Shown: positions 33,616 through 44,284, counted from the first letter of the stretch. The stretch: DNA of 64,000 nt from Silvibacterium acidisoli (GCA_022870745.1 CP085323.1:1736001-1800000); one strand, 5' to 3'. Notes: generated by a model not told the origin, from the letters alone. Translations and numbers: made by a program.

Positions 33616-35841
33616 ATGTACATAACGCCACGACATCCCGAAACACAGCAACAGATTCCGTTGCCTCCACCTCCGCCGCGTTCGGCAGCGCCTGCCCCGT
33701 CGAGTCCCTTCAAGATCGATGTGCTGCGGAGTCTGAAGGTGCATGCGATGACAGCCAGCCTGGTGGCGATTGCGACATGCGGCCTGGGTCTGGCGCTCCT
33801 ACTGCGCCATCATGCCGTCTATACCGCCAGCAGCACCGTATATGTCTCCCCGAACTTCCCCAAGACGCTGACCGAGGACCGCGAACAGGAATTCCAGTAC
33901 GACTCCTATATTCAGCAGGAGATGCACTCGGTCACGCGTTATGACGTCATCTCGGAAGCTCTCAAGAAGCTGCCGTCCGACGCATGGAAGAGACCGAATG
34001 AAAGCATGCAGGCAGCCATTGGACGTCTGCAGGGTGCGGTCGATGTCTCCCGCATCAGCACCACATACGAAGCCTCGATCTCTCTGACCGATACCAAGCC
34101 GGCCAATATCGCCGAAATCGTCAATGCCATCACCAACACCTATCTTGAAAAGGTGAAGGATGAAGAGTTCTACGGGCGCGACGAACGCCTGCAGACTCTT
34201 CGCCAGGAACGGGATCGTGTTCGCACCGACCTCGACGCGCGCCTGAAGGAACAGGCAGGTATTGCGGGCAAGCTGGGCATGGCCATCGTAGGCAGCACCG
34301 GCACGAATCCGTATGATAGCGATCTCGACAAGATGCGCGGCGACCTGAACACGGCTCATACCGCGCGCATCCAGGCTGAGGCACAGCTTTCGTCGCTGAA
34401 CAGCGGCGACCCGAACGCTCCGAATTCCGCACTGAATGCAGCCGCGGACGAGATTGCCGCGCTCGATCCCGGCCTTACTTCGCTGAAGTCGGCGCTCGGC
34501 CAGAAGCGCAGTGCGCTTCTGGGTACTCTGGCCGGCCTCACTCCGAACAACCCGCTGCGCAAGCAGACGGAAGACGAGCTTGCACAGACCGACAACGCCA
34601 TCGCGACGATGCAGGCCAACCTGCGCCGCCGTGCCGCGCAGCGCCTTGAAGAGAAGCTGCATTCCGAGGTCAATCGTGCGGCCGCGGTCGAAGCGCAGCT
34701 GAACCACGACATTCAGAAGAAAACCACGCAGGCCACCACCGCAGCCCCGGAATTTCAGCGCTCGGATGAGCTGAAGAACGATATCCAGAACCTGCAGACC
34801 CGTTACAACACGATCGATGAGCGCATCAGCAATCTCGAGCTCGAAAGCAGCTCACCGGGATCGGTGCACATGGTGCAGCCGGCCCGCACTCCAATCGAGC
34901 CCGAGCCGAGCAAGATGCGCAAGCTCTTCCCGGCGATCTTCCCGCTTGCCCTGATTATGGGCGTGCTCGCAGCGGTTGCCTTCGACCTGCTCGATCCGCA
35001 CCTCTATACCAGCAGCGACGTCGAAACCGTCATGGGTTTTGCTCCCATCGGCGTCCTGCTCGACGACCGCGAGGTTACGCAGCTGGTTTATGACGAGTGC
35101 TCATTGCGTCTGGCCGCGGGCATCGACCATGCCGCTCACTCCGCGGGAGTACGCACCTTTGTGATCACCGGCGTTACAGCCGGAGCAGGCACCACGACCA
35201 TCATCGAGCACCTCGGCAGCACGCTGGCGAAGCTCGGCCGCAAGACGCTGACCATCGATGCATCGGGCGCGACGCATCCCGTTGCCTATACCACGGTGAA
35301 CGCGAATGAATCGGGCCGGCGCACGGACGCCCCTGCCCAGAGCAGCGTTCTCCCGGTGACAGGCACCGAACTGCAGACCACCACGGTTGTTTCGCAGCCT
35401 CTGCAGTCGAAGATTCCGCCGCTCACGACCAGCTTCATGGCCAAGGCCTTCCAGGAGCTGACGAACGAATATGACATCGTGCTGATCGACGCGGCCCCAT
35501 TGCTGATCTCCGCGGAGACGGAATACCTTGCCCGTTTCGCCGACGTGACCGTTCTCGTGGGTGAATCCGGCAAAACCAAGAAGTCCGATCTCAAGCGCAG
35601 CGCGAAGCTACTGGAGCGCCTGAATGTCGGGGGCGTCGCAGTCATTATCAACAAGGTTGGGCTGCTGCGCGCCGAGAAGGACCTCAAGCAGGATCTGATC
35701 GAATTCGAAGCTCGCATGAACCGCACCAATCTGCGGTGGCAGCCGCGGGCGCGTCCTGAGACAGAGCCGTTCGTTCCCTTCGTCACCGTCAAGGAAGAAA
35801 TAGTGGACGCAGAAACGGTATCTTCCTCCAAGGTCAGCTAG
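33616..35841 (+). CDS. Wzc-like chain-length regulator with degenerate BY-kinase domain
   Basis: This 741-residue protein has a Pro-rich cytoplasmic start, membrane helix 1 (about 44-66), a long periplasmic coiled-coil region (about 100-420, Wzz/GNVR type), helix 2 (about 437-460) and a cytoplasmic BY-kinase-like domain (about 500-690). The Walker A motif reads GVTAGAGTTT at about 517-526: the ATP-binding Lys is Thr. Walker A' (TIDASG) and Walker B (IVLIDAAP) are recognisable. The C-terminal tail lacks the Tyr cluster phosphorylated in active Wzc. It probably still organises the export channel and controls chain length with the Wza-like protein upstream, but is unlikely to autophosphorylate in the classical way. 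Confidence 0.85.
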   Translation: MYITPRHPETQQQIPLPPPPPRSAAPAPSSPFKIDVLRSLKVHAMTASLVAIATCGLGLALLLRHHAVYTASSTVYVSPNFPKTLTEDREQEFQYDSYIQQEMHSVTRYDVISEALKKLPSDAWKRPNESMQAAIGRLQGAVDVSRISTTYEASISLTDTKPANIAEIVNAITNTYLEKVKDEEFYGRDERLQTLRQERDRVRTDLDARLKEQAGIAGKLGMAIVGSTGTNPYDSDLDKMRGDLNTAHTARIQAEAQLSSLNSGDPNAPNSALNAAADEIAALDPGLTSLKSALGQKRSALLGTLAGLTPNNPLRKQTEDELAQTDNAIATMQANLRRRAAQRLEEKLHSEVNRAAAVEAQLNHDIQKKTTQATTAAPEFQRSDELKNDIQNLQTRYNTIDERISNLELESSSPGSVHMVQPARTPIEPEPSKMRKLFPAIFPLALIMGVLAAVAFDLLDPHLYTSSDVETVMGFAPIGVLLDDREVTQLVYDECSLRLAAGIDHAAHSAGVRTFVITGVTAGAGTTTIIEHLGSTLAKLGRKTLTIDASGATHPVAYTTVNANESGRRTDAPAQSSVLPVTGTELQTTTVVSQPLQSKIPPLTTSFMAKAFQELTNEYDIVLIDAAPLLISAETEYLARFADVTVLVGESGKTKKSDLKRSAKLLERLNVGGVAVIINKVGLLRAEKDLKQDLIEFEARMNRTNLRWQPRARPETEPFVPFVTVKEEIVDAETVSSSKVS

Positions 35842-35869
35842 CTCCAACCCGAGAGTGCGTGCAAGAGAC

Positions 35870-38800
35870 ATGGCAAAGCCCGATGCCAACACGAATGGGG
35901 AGAGAACTGCCTCTCCCTCAGCCGCTCCTGACCTGACCCCGGCGATCTCTGCGCTATGGCGCGAAATTCTCGGTCTGCCCCGTGTCGGCCTCGACGATAA
36001 CTTTTTCGAGAGCGGCGGCACATCGCTGTTGGCAACGCTTCTTGTCTCACGCATCAACCAGCTGCTCGCCGGGAAGGGTCTGGTCGCGCTTCCCATCGCT
36101 TCGTTCTTCGAGCATCCCACGCTGCGCGCTTTAACCGCTGTAATCAAGGGCGAAGCTGCCGAGATACCGGTCTCAACTCCAGCGCGCGAAAATACAAATC
36201 CAGCTTCCTCTGCCATTGCCATCATCGGCATGACCGGACGCTTTCCCAGCGCGGACAGTGTGGAAGAACTCTGGAAAAATCTCTCTGAAGGCGTTGAGTC
36301 TGTCACGTTCTTCGATCGTCATGAGCTCGAACCTTATGAACAACTTTTAGCTGATAAATCGGAACGTTACGTTGCAGCGCGTCCGCTGCTGAACCACGCC
36401 GACAAGTTCGACGCAGGCTTCTTCGGAATCTATCCGAAGGAAGCCGCGACCATGGACCCGCAGCATCGCGTCTTCCTCGAATGCGCCTGGGAAGTGCTGG
36501 AGCGCGCGGGCTACGACCCGGCTCACACAAAAGACTCCGTCGGCGTCTTCGCCGGATGCAGCATGAACACCTACTTCATGCGCAATCTCGCCACCGGCCG
36601 CGAGTTCCTTGAAGAATTTACCGGCGGATACCAGGTCGGCAATTACGTCGCCATGCTTGGCAACGACAAGGACTTTCTGCCTACGCGCGTCAGCTACAAG
36701 CTGAACCTGCGCGGACCAAGCATGAGCGTGCAGACCGCCTGCTCGACCTCGCTGGTCGCCGTAGCGCAGGCTGCGCAGAGCCTGCTGACCTACGGCTGCG
36801 ACATGGCGCTCGCCGGTGCCGTTTCGATCACCTTCCCGCAGCATCGCGGCTACGTTCCGCAGGAAGGCGGACTCGCCTCACTCGACGGCCATTGCCGTCC
36901 CTTCGATCACCAGGCCAGCGGAACCGTCTTCGGGCACGGCTCGGCCGTGCTGCTACTGAAGCGCCTCGACGATGCATTGGCCGACGGAGACCAGGTGCTG
37001 GCCGTCATCAAGGGCTTTGCGTTGAACAACGATGGCTCGGTCAAGGTCGGTTACACCGCGCCGAGCGTCGAAGGCCAGGCGCAGGTGATTGCCCGCGCGC
37101 AGAAGATGGCCGGCGTTTCGGCCGATTCCATCACTTATCTCGAAGCCCATGGAACAGGCACACCGCTCGGCGATCCGATTGAAGTTGCAGCGTTGAAGAA
37201 AGCCTTTCGTGTGACCACCTCTGAGACGGCCTTCTGCTCACTCGGTACCGCCAAGGCCAACGTTGGACACCTCGACGTCGCCGCAGGAGCAACCGGACTC
37301 ATCAAGACCGTGCTGCAGATGCAGCATCGCCAGATCCCTGGCCTGCTGCACTTCGAGCAGCCGAATCCGCATCTTGGCATCGAAGGCAGCCCATTTAAGA
37401 TCGACCGCACGCTGCGTCCCTGGGAAGCCAACGGCACGCCGCTGCGCGCCGGCGTCTCTGCCTTCGGCGTCGGCGGGACCAACGCGCACATCGTGGTCGA
37501 AGAAGCACCCGGTCGCCGCGCATCCGATGCCGGACGCGATCAGCACTTGCTCGTCTGGTCGGCCAAGACACCCGGCTCGCTGGAGTCGCTGACCGCATCG
37601 CTCGTTCAACATTTCCACACGGATTCCACAGGCATTGCGGATGCTGCCTACACGCTTCAGACTGGGCGCAGCAGTCATGCATTGCGCCGCTCGGTGGCCG
37701 TTTCTTCTACTGAAGAAGCCGCCGCGTTACTCGCCGGCTCTGCGGCAAAAGAGATCGCCAGCAACGACAAGCCTTTTGAAAATCCCGGAGTGATCTTCTG
37801 CTTTCCAGGACAGGGAGTGCAGACGATCGGCATGGGCCGCCGCCTCTACGAAACCGAAGCCGTCTTCCGCGACGCCCTAGATCGCTGCTCAAAGATTTTG
37901 ACGCCCCTGCTCGGAGCGGACCTGCTCGATGTGCTCTATCCTGCCGAGGCTACGGAAGCATCGCAGACGTTGCTGAATCAGACGCTGTACGCGCAGCCAG
38001 CGATCTTCAGCTTTGAATATGCTCTCGCGCAGCTATGGCTTTCGTGGGGTATCCAGCCCGAAGCCATGATCGGCCACAGCGTGGGCGAATACGTTGCCGC
38101 CTGCATCGCCGGTGTCTTCTCGCTCGAAGATGCACTCAGGATGATCGCAGCCCGCTGCCGTTTGATGCAGGCGCTGCCCGCTGGTTCCATGCTCGCCGTG
38201 CGGCGCGACGAAGCCACCGTCGCCAGTCTCCTGCCCGCGACGCTCGACATCGCCGCGGTCAACAGTCCACAGCTTTGCGTCGTCTCCGGCCCGACGAATG
38301 AGATAGACGCCTTTATCGCCAAGCTCGATGCGGAGAAGATTGTCTCGCGCAAGCTGGCTACCTCCCATGCCTTCCACAGCCGCATGGTCGATCCGGCGCT
38401 GGCTCCTTTCGCCGAAACGGTCGCCACCGTCAGCTTCTCCGAGCCGAAGATTCCGTATGTTTCGACGCTCACGGGCAAGTGGGCGACGCTGGCCGAGATC
38501 TCGCAGCCTGCTTACTGGACGCGCCAGCTTCGTCACGCCGTTCGCTTCGCCGATGCCATTACTGAAATTCTGAAGACCCCGGAGCGCATCCTGCTCGAAG
38601 TCGGGCCGGCCGAGACGCTGGTTCAGCTCATGCGCCAGATCGGCGGCACTGCTGTGCTCTCCAGCCTCGGCGGTCTTAAGAGCCGCGACAGTGACGAAAG
38701 AGCTCCAGAGGATCGCGCGATCCTGAATTCACTCGGCAAGCTCTGGACTTTGGGCACCGAGATCGACTGGCAAAGCTTTCATTCAGGCTACGTCCGCAAC

Positions 38801-41800
38801 CGCGTATTGCTTCCCACTTATCCTTTCGAGCGCCAACGACACTGGATCGATGCGCCAGCGTATCAACCTTCTGCCCAGGCTCTGCCGGGTACCCCTTCTG
38901 CTGCCACCACTGCCGTACCTGACACTGCTTCTACTGCCGAGGATTTCGTTATGGCTACCGTTTCTTCTTCCGACCTTATGCTCTCCGCACTCAAGGACAT
39001 GATCGCCGATCTCTCCGGCACCGACCTGACCGGCGCCGATGCCGATGCCTCGTTCCTCGAACTCGGATTCGACTCACTCTTCCTGACCCAGCTCACGCAG
39101 GCGATCCAGGGCAAGTACAAGCTCAAGCTCACCTTCCGCCAGATCATGGAGAGCTATCCCACGCTCGACGGCCTCGCGAAGCATCTCGACGAAGCGGTCA
39201 CGCCCGAGCTGAAGCCCGCTGCTGCTGCGCCAGTTGCTACCCCTGCGCCGACGGCCGTTGCTGTTGCTGCCGCACCCGTCGCTTACGCAGCGCCTGTGGT
39301 GCAGCCGGCTCTCACTCCCGTTGCCGCGCCCGTGATCCATGCGCCTGCCGGGTCGCTCGAAGCCCTCCTCGCCAGCCAGGTACAGGCCTTGAGCGGACTC
39401 TTCCAGCAGCAGATGGAGTTCCTGCGCGGACAAAGCTTCAGCGCGCCGGTCGCAGCAGCAGCAGTGCAGGCAGCGCCTGTTGTCGCGCCAATGGTTGCGC
39501 CCGCACCGGCTCCAGTCGCCGCTCAGGCTCCCGTTGCGACCGCTCCTGCAAAGGAAGAAGCTCCGAAGAAGCCCGTCTTCACGCCCTTCAAGCCGCTTTC
39601 GCGTGGTGAGACCGGCGGGCTGAACCCGACGCAGGAGAAGTACCTCAAGGACTTCGTCGCCAGCTACAACGCGCGCACTCCCGGCTCGAAGCAGTTCACG
39701 CAGGATAACCGCGCCGTCTTTGCCGATGGCCGCGTCGTCTCCGGCTTCAATGCTCAGTACAAGGAAATGGTCTACCCGCTGGTGGTCGAACGCGCCAAGG
39801 GTGCTTACCTGTGGGACAAGGACGGTAACCGCTACATCGACATCCTCAACGGCTACGGAGCGATTCTCTACGGCCACTCGCCCGACTTCATCGTCGAGGC
39901 CGTGCATGAGCAGCTCGACATCGGCTTCCCCATCGGACCGCAAACGCCGCTCGTAGCCGAATGCTCGCGCCTGGTCAGCGAACTGACCGGCATGGAGCGC
40001 GTGACCTTCTGCAATACCGGTTCTGAAGCCGTGATGGGCGCGATGCGCCTTGCCCGCACCGTAACCGGACGCAACCTCATCGTCATGTTCAGCGGCGACT
40101 ACCACGGCAGCTTCGACGAAGTACTGGTGAAGTCGGTCGGCAACCAGCGCTCCATGCCGGTCGCACCAGGCATCCCGCGCGAGAGCGTTGCGAACACGCT
40201 GGTTCTTGATTACGGCTCCGATGAAGCACTCGAGATCATCCGCAACCGCGCCGACGAAATCGCCGCCGTGCTGGTAGAACCTGTCCAGAGCCGCCACCCG
40301 GAACTGCGCCCCGCCGAGTTCCTGAAGGAAGTGCGCCGCATCACCGCTGACAGCGGTTCTGCACTGATCTTCGACGAAGTGGTCACCGGCTTCCGTACTC
40401 ACTCGGGAGGTATGCAGGCTGTTTATGGCATCCGCGCCGATCTCGCCACCTACGGAAAGGTCGTCGCTGGAGGCCTCCCGGTCGGCATCCTCGCAGGCAG
40501 CCCGGCTTTCATGGACGCGCTCGACGGCGGCATGTGGCAATACGGCGACAACTCCTTCCCGCAGGTGGGCGTCACCTTCTACGCAGGAACCTTCATGCGC
40601 CATCCGCTGGCCATGGCCGCAGTTAAAGCCAGCCTCGAACACATCAAGGAGTCCGGCCCATCGCTGCAGACCGATCTCGCGAAGAAGACCTCTGCGCTCG
40701 TCGCCGATCTGAACGCGATGTTCCGCGAATTCAACTACCAGTCGTCGATCGAGACCTTCGCCTCGTGGTTCTTCTTCTCGCCTGCACAGGAGCCGCAGCT
40801 GGCGCGTCTGCTGCACTATCACCTGCGCGAGCAGGGCATCCACATCCAGGAAGGCTTCCCTTGCTTCCTGACGACCGCACACACCGACGAAGATTTGCAG
40901 TTCGTCCGCAAGGCCTTCCGCACCAGCCTTGAGAAGATGCAGGCAGGGCAGGCCATCGGCAAGGCCGAAGCTGCTTCTATTCCTGCTGCGGAGCCTGCCG
41001 TTGCGAAGACTATCGCCGCTCCGGTTGTCGAGACCGTTCCGATCGAGCACGACATCGCCATCACCGAACCGCAGCGCGAGATCCTGATCGGCACGCAGCT
41101 CGGCGATGAAGCCAACTGCGCCTTCAACGAAGGAACATCGCTGCGCCTGAAGGGCGATCTCAATGAAGCTGCCTTCATCGCATCACTCGAGAAGCTGGTC
41201 ACGCGTCACGAGTCGCTGCGCTCCTCGGTGGCCGAGGACGGCGACACCATCCACATCGACGCGGAAGTTCGTCTGCCGCTCGAGCACGACGACCTGACGG
41301 CGCTAGATGCGGCTGCCCGCGATGCCCGCCTCAAAGAGATCATCGCCCGCGAAGCCTCGACTCCATTCGATCTCTACAACGGTCCGCTCTTCCGCATGCG
41401 GTTGGTGCGCCTTGCAAGCGACGAGCACGTTCTCGTGACCACGGCACACCACATCATCTTCGACGGATGGTCGACCAACGTCCTCTTCTCCGAACTGAGC
41501 GCGCTCTACAACGCTGCCATTGCAGGCTCGAACGCTGCCCTGCCCGCGCCGCTGACCTTTACTTCGTACGCTGCCGCGCAGGCCGAGCACCAGAAGACCG
41601 AGGAAAACTCTGAAGTCGAGACGTACTGGCTCAACGAGTTCAAGACACTGCCTTCACCTCTCGAGCTGCCCACGGACCGGCCTCGTCCGGCGATGCGCGG
41701 CAATGACGGAGCTACCCGCCGCTTCATCTTCCCGGCCGAGTTCCTGAAGTCTGTCCGCAAGGCGGGCGCGAAGCAGGGGTCTACCTTGTTCGCTACGCTT

Positions 41801-44284
41801 CTTGCCGGTTATGCACAGCTTATCCACCGGCTCTCGCAGCAGCAGGATGTCGTCATCGGCATCCCCACCGCCGGGCAGAACCTGCTCGAAAACGGCGGTT
41901 CGCTGGTTGGCCACTGTGTGAACTTCCTGCCCATCCGCAGCACCTTCGATCCGGCACAGCCTATCGGCCAGTTCGTAAAACAGTCGCGCAAGAAGCTGCT
42001 CGACGCGCAGGATCACCAGAACTACACCTACGGCACGCTGCTGCGGAAGCTGAAGATCCAGCGTGAAAGCTCGCGGCTGCCGCTCGTCGAGGTCCAGTTC
42101 AACGTGGAGCAGGTCGGTGCCGGCCTCAAGTATGAAGGCCTCGCTGCCGACCTGAGCGCCAACCCGAAGACCCACGTCAACATGGACCTCTTCTTCAACT
42201 TCGTCGATCGCGGCGAAGAGCTGTGGCTCGACGTGGACTACAACACCGGCCTCTTCGACGAGGCCACCATCGCGCGCTGGTGCGGACACCTGCAGGCGAT
42301 CCTCGAAGCCTTCGTCGCCAACGCCGAGCAGCCCATCGGCCAGGTTTCGATTCTCAACCCGGCACAAACGAAGCAGATCCTGGTCGATTGGAACAGGACT
42401 GCAACTGACTTCCCACGCAACAGCTCGATCCACCAGGTATTTGAAGAGCAGGTCGCGCGCACACCCAACACCACCGCCGTCACCTTCAACGGCCAGTCGC
42501 TCACCTATGCGCAGCTGAACGAGAAGGCCAATCAGTTGGCCCGCTTTCTGCGGGGCGCCGGTATTCAGACGGGCGACCGCGTAGCCCTCTGCCTCGACCG
42601 CTCGCTCGAAGTCTCGGTCAGCCTCCTGGCGATTCTCAAGGTTGGCGCTTCCTATGTCCCCGTCGATGCCAGCTACCCGGAGCAGCGTATCCGGTTCCTG
42701 GTCGAGAATTCACAGGCGAAGGCACTGCTGACCCAGGCATCACTGGTCGCGAAGCTGCCGGGGCTCAACACCAATGTCATCGATCTCGACACCGATGGGC
42801 CGTCAATCGCAGTCGAGTCGGGCTCGAATTTCCCCTCCGCCCAGCTCACCGGCGACGCCGAAGCCTACGTCATGTACACCTCCGGATCGACCGGAAACCC
42901 TAAAGGCGTGCGAGTACCGCATCGCGCCGTACTGCGACTGGTGAAGAACAACAGCTTCGCAAGCTTTGCACCGAGCGAAGTCTTCCTGCAGCTGGCTCCG
43001 CTCTCGTTCGACGCCTCGACCTTCGAGATCTGGGGAGCCCTGCTGAATGGCGGACGCCTGATCCTCGCGCCCGCTGGACGCGTCACGCCGGAAGACATCG
43101 GCACGCTCATCAAGATGCACAACGTCACCACGCTCTGGCTGACGGCTGCGCTCTTCCACCTGGTTGCGACCACGCACCTTGAGATCCTTCGCCCGCTGCG
43201 CCAGCTTCTGGCCGGTGGCGACGTCCTCTCGGTGACGCATGTCCGCCGCATTCTCGAGGAGCTGCCGCATCTGCGCCTCATCAACGGCTACGGACCGACG
43301 GAAAACACCACCTTCACCTGCTGCCACACCATCACGCCGGCCAGCCTGACCATCGGCTCCGTGCCGATCGGCCGCCCCATCTCGAACACCCGCATCTATC
43401 TCGTCGATGCTTCCATGCAGCCGGTTCCCGTCGGCGTTGCCGGTGAGCTGCTCGCGGCCGGAGATGGCGTTGCCCTCGGCTATCTGAACGCACCCGAACT
43501 CACGTCGGAAAAGTTCATCGAGCACTCCTTCGATGGCCGCTCCGAGCGCCTGTATCGCACCGGCGACCTCGCCCGCTACCGTCCGGATGGCACGGTCGAG
43601 TTCCTGGGACGCGCTGATACCCAGGTCAAGGTTCGCGGCTACCGCATCGAACTGGCCGAGATTGAATATGCCCTCGAACGTTCGCCGCTGGTGCAGTCCG
43701 CCGTGGCCAGCGTCCGCACCGATTGGGTGACCGCCCACGATGCCCCGGGCGACAAGCGCCTCGCAGCCTACATCATTCCGCAGAAGGCTGGCGACAACGC
43801 CGCGCTGATCACCGAGCTTCGCACCTGGCTCAAGGGGCAGCTGCCGGATTACATGCAGCCGGCTGCGATCGTAATCGTCGACAGCTTCCCGCGCACCGTA
43901 AACGGCAAGGTCGACCGCCGCGCCCTGCCCGCCCCGCAGCCGGAGCGGATGCTACACGAACGTGCTATTGTCTACCCTCGCACCCCGCAGGAAGATGTAC
44001 TTGCGTCGATCTGGTCCAAGGTTTTGAACCTGAAAGAGGTTAGCGTGGAGGACAGCATCTTCGAGCTCGGGGGAGACTCGCTGATGATCTTCCGTATTAA
44101 CACTTTAGCCAACCAGGCCGGGATGAAAATCACGGCTCGACACATCTTTGAATTCAAGACCATTGCAGCAATCTGCGCACAGGTTCATGAGGGCCGTGAC
44201 GACGAGATGGCTGAAAACTCCTCAGGAACGATCCGGCCAGTGGCCCGATCGCTGCATCGTAAACCCCGAACCGTTCTGCAGTAA
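35870..44284 (+). CDS. Hybrid PKS/NRPS: carrier-KS-AT-ACP-aminotransferase-C-A(Val?)-PCP
   Basis: This 2804-residue megasynthase reads, in order: a carrier domain (about 20-95, FFESGGTSLLA); ketosynthase (about 115-540; Cys291 in TACSTS, EAHGTGT, NVGHLD); acyltransferase (about 640-925; Ser737 in GHSVGEY, HAFHS typical of malonyl-CoA); ACP (about 1027-1105, GFDSL); a Pro/Ala linker; a PLP class-III aminotransferase (about 1235-1695; GSEA, Lys1530); condensation domain (about 1720-2170, HHIIFDG); adenylation domain (about 2175-2690, all core motifs present); and PCP (about 2700-2780, LGGDSL). The plan is to extend a starter with malonate, convert the beta-keto group to a beta-amine and couple it to an amino acid, as in the first part of mycosubtilin/iturin synthases. 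There is no loading ligase and no TE; the next gene supplies the release module. ATG 35870 or GTG 35855 may start it. Confidence 0.9.
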   Translation: MAKPDANTNGERTASPSAAPDLTPAISALWREILGLPRVGLDDNFFESGGTSLLATLLVSRINQLLAGKGLVALPIASFFEHPTLRALTAVIKGEAAEIPVSTPARENTNPASSAIAIIGMTGRFPSADSVEELWKNLSEGVESVTFFDRHELEPYEQLLADKSERYVAARPLLNHADKFDAGFFGIYPKEAATMDPQHRVFLECAWEVLERAGYDPAHTKDSVGVFAGCSMNTYFMRNLATGREFLEEFTGGYQVGNYVAMLGNDKDFLPTRVSYKLNLRGPSMSVQTACSTSLVAVAQAAQSLLTYGCDMALAGAVSITFPQHRGYVPQEGGLASLDGHCRPFDHQASGTVFGHGSAVLLLKRLDDALADGDQVLAVIKGFALNNDGSVKVGYTAPSVEGQAQVIARAQKMAGVSADSITYLEAHGTGTPLGDPIEVAALKKAFRVTTSETAFCSLGTAKANVGHLDVAAGATGLIKTVLQMQHRQIPGLLHFEQPNPHLGIEGSPFKIDRTLRPWEANGTPLRAGVSAFGVGGTNAHIVVEEAPGRRASDAGRDQHLLVWSAKTPGSLESLTASLVQHFHTDSTGIADAAYTLQTGRSSHALRRSVAVSSTEEAAALLAGSAAKEIASNDKPFENPGVIFCFPGQGVQTIGMGRRLYETEAVFRDALDRCSKILTPLLGADLLDVLYPAEATEASQTLLNQTLYAQPAIFSFEYALAQLWLSWGIQPEAMIGHSVGEYVAACIAGVFSLEDALRMIAARCRLMQALPAGSMLAVRRDEATVASLLPATLDIAAVNSPQLCVVSGPTNEIDAFIAKLDAEKIVSRKLATSHAFHSRMVDPALAPFAETVATVSFSEPKIPYVSTLTGKWATLAEISQPAYWTRQLRHAVRFADAITEILKTPERILLEVGPAETLVQLMRQIGGTAVLSSLGGLKSRDSDERAPEDRAILNSLGKLWTLGTEIDWQSFHSGYVRNRVLLPTYPFERQRHWIDAPAYQPSAQALPGTPSAATTAVPDTASTAEDFVMATVSSSDLMLSALKDMIADLSGTDLTGADADASFLELGFDSLFLTQLTQAIQGKYKLKLTFRQIMESYPTLDGLAKHLDEAVTPELKPAAAAPVATPAPTAVAVAAAPVAYAAPVVQPALTPVAAPVIHAPAGSLEALLASQVQALSGLFQQQMEFLRGQSFSAPVAAAAVQAAPVVAPMVAPAPAPVAAQAPVATAPAKEEAPKKPVFTPFKPLSRGETGGLNPTQEKYLKDFVASYNARTPGSKQFTQDNRAVFADGRVVSGFNAQYKEMVYPLVVERAKGAYLWDKDGNRYIDILNGYGAILYGHSPDFIVEAVHEQLDIGFPIGPQTPLVAECSRLVSELTGMERVTFCNTGSEAVMGAMRLARTVTGRNLIVMFSGDYHGSFDEVLVKSVGNQRSMPVAPGIPRESVANTLVLDYGSDEALEIIRNRADEIAAVLVEPVQSRHPELRPAEFLKEVRRITADSGSALIFDEVVTGFRTHSGGMQAVYGIRADLATYGKVVAGGLPVGILAGSPAFMDALDGGMWQYGDNSFPQVGVTFYAGTFMRHPLAMAAVKASLEHIKESGPSLQTDLAKKTSALVADLNAMFREFNYQSSIETFASWFFFSPAQEPQLARLLHYHLREQGIHIQEGFPCFLTTAHTDEDLQFVRKAFRTSLEKMQAGQAIGKAEAASIPAAEPAVAKTIAAPVVETVPIEHDIAITEPQREILIGTQLGDEANCAFNEGTSLRLKGDLNEAAFIASLEKLVTRHESLRSSVAEDGDTIHIDAEVRLPLEHDDLTALDAAARDARLKEIIAREASTPFDLYNGPLFRMRLVRLASDEHVLVTTAHHIIFDGWSTNVLFSELSALYNAAIAGSNAALPAPLTFTSYAAAQAEHQKTEENSEVETYWLNEFKTLPSPLELPTDRPRPAMRGNDGATRRFIFPAEFLKSVRKAGAKQGSTLFATLLAGYAQLIHRLSQQQDVVIGIPTAGQNLLENGGSLVGHCVNFLPIRSTFDPAQPIGQFVKQSRKKLLDAQDHQNYTYGTLLRKLKIQRESSRLPLVEVQFNVEQVGAGLKYEGLAADLSANPKTHVNMDLFFNFVDRGEELWLDVDYNTGLFDEATIARWCGHLQAILEAFVANAEQPIGQVSILNPAQTKQILVDWNRTATDFPRNSSIHQVFEEQVARTPNTTAVTFNGQSLTYAQLNEKANQLARFLRGAGIQTGDRVALCLDRSLEVSVSLLAILKVGASYVPVDASYPEQRIRFLVENSQAKALLTQASLVAKLPGLNTNVIDLDTDGPSIAVESGSNFPSAQLTGDAEAYVMYTSGSTGNPKGVRVPHRAVLRLVKNNSFASFAPSEVFLQLAPLSFDASTFEIWGALLNGGRLILAPAGRVTPEDIGTLIKMHNVTTLWLTAALFHLVATTHLEILRPLRQLLAGGDVLSVTHVRRILEELPHLRLINGYGPTENTTFTCCHTITPASLTIGSVPIGRPISNTRIYLVDASMQPVPVGVAGELLAAGDGVALGYLNAPELTSEKFIEHSFDGRSERLYRTGDLARYRPDGTVEFLGRADTQVKVRGYRIELAEIEYALERSPLVQSAVASVRTDWVTAHDAPGDKRLAAYIIPQKAGDNAALITELRTWLKGQLPDYMQPAAIVIVDSFPRTVNGKVDRRALPAPQPERMLHERAIVYPRTPQEDVLASIWSKVLNLKEVSVEDSIFELGGDSLMIFRINTLANQAGMKITARHIFEFKTIAAICAQVHEGRDDEMAENSSGTIRPVARSLHRKPRTVLQ

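Noticed and set aside
39074-41050. 658-codon minus-strand frame opposite the aminotransferase domain
   Set aside because: Low-complexity, shadow-like composition; the plus strand has all PLP-enzyme motifs.
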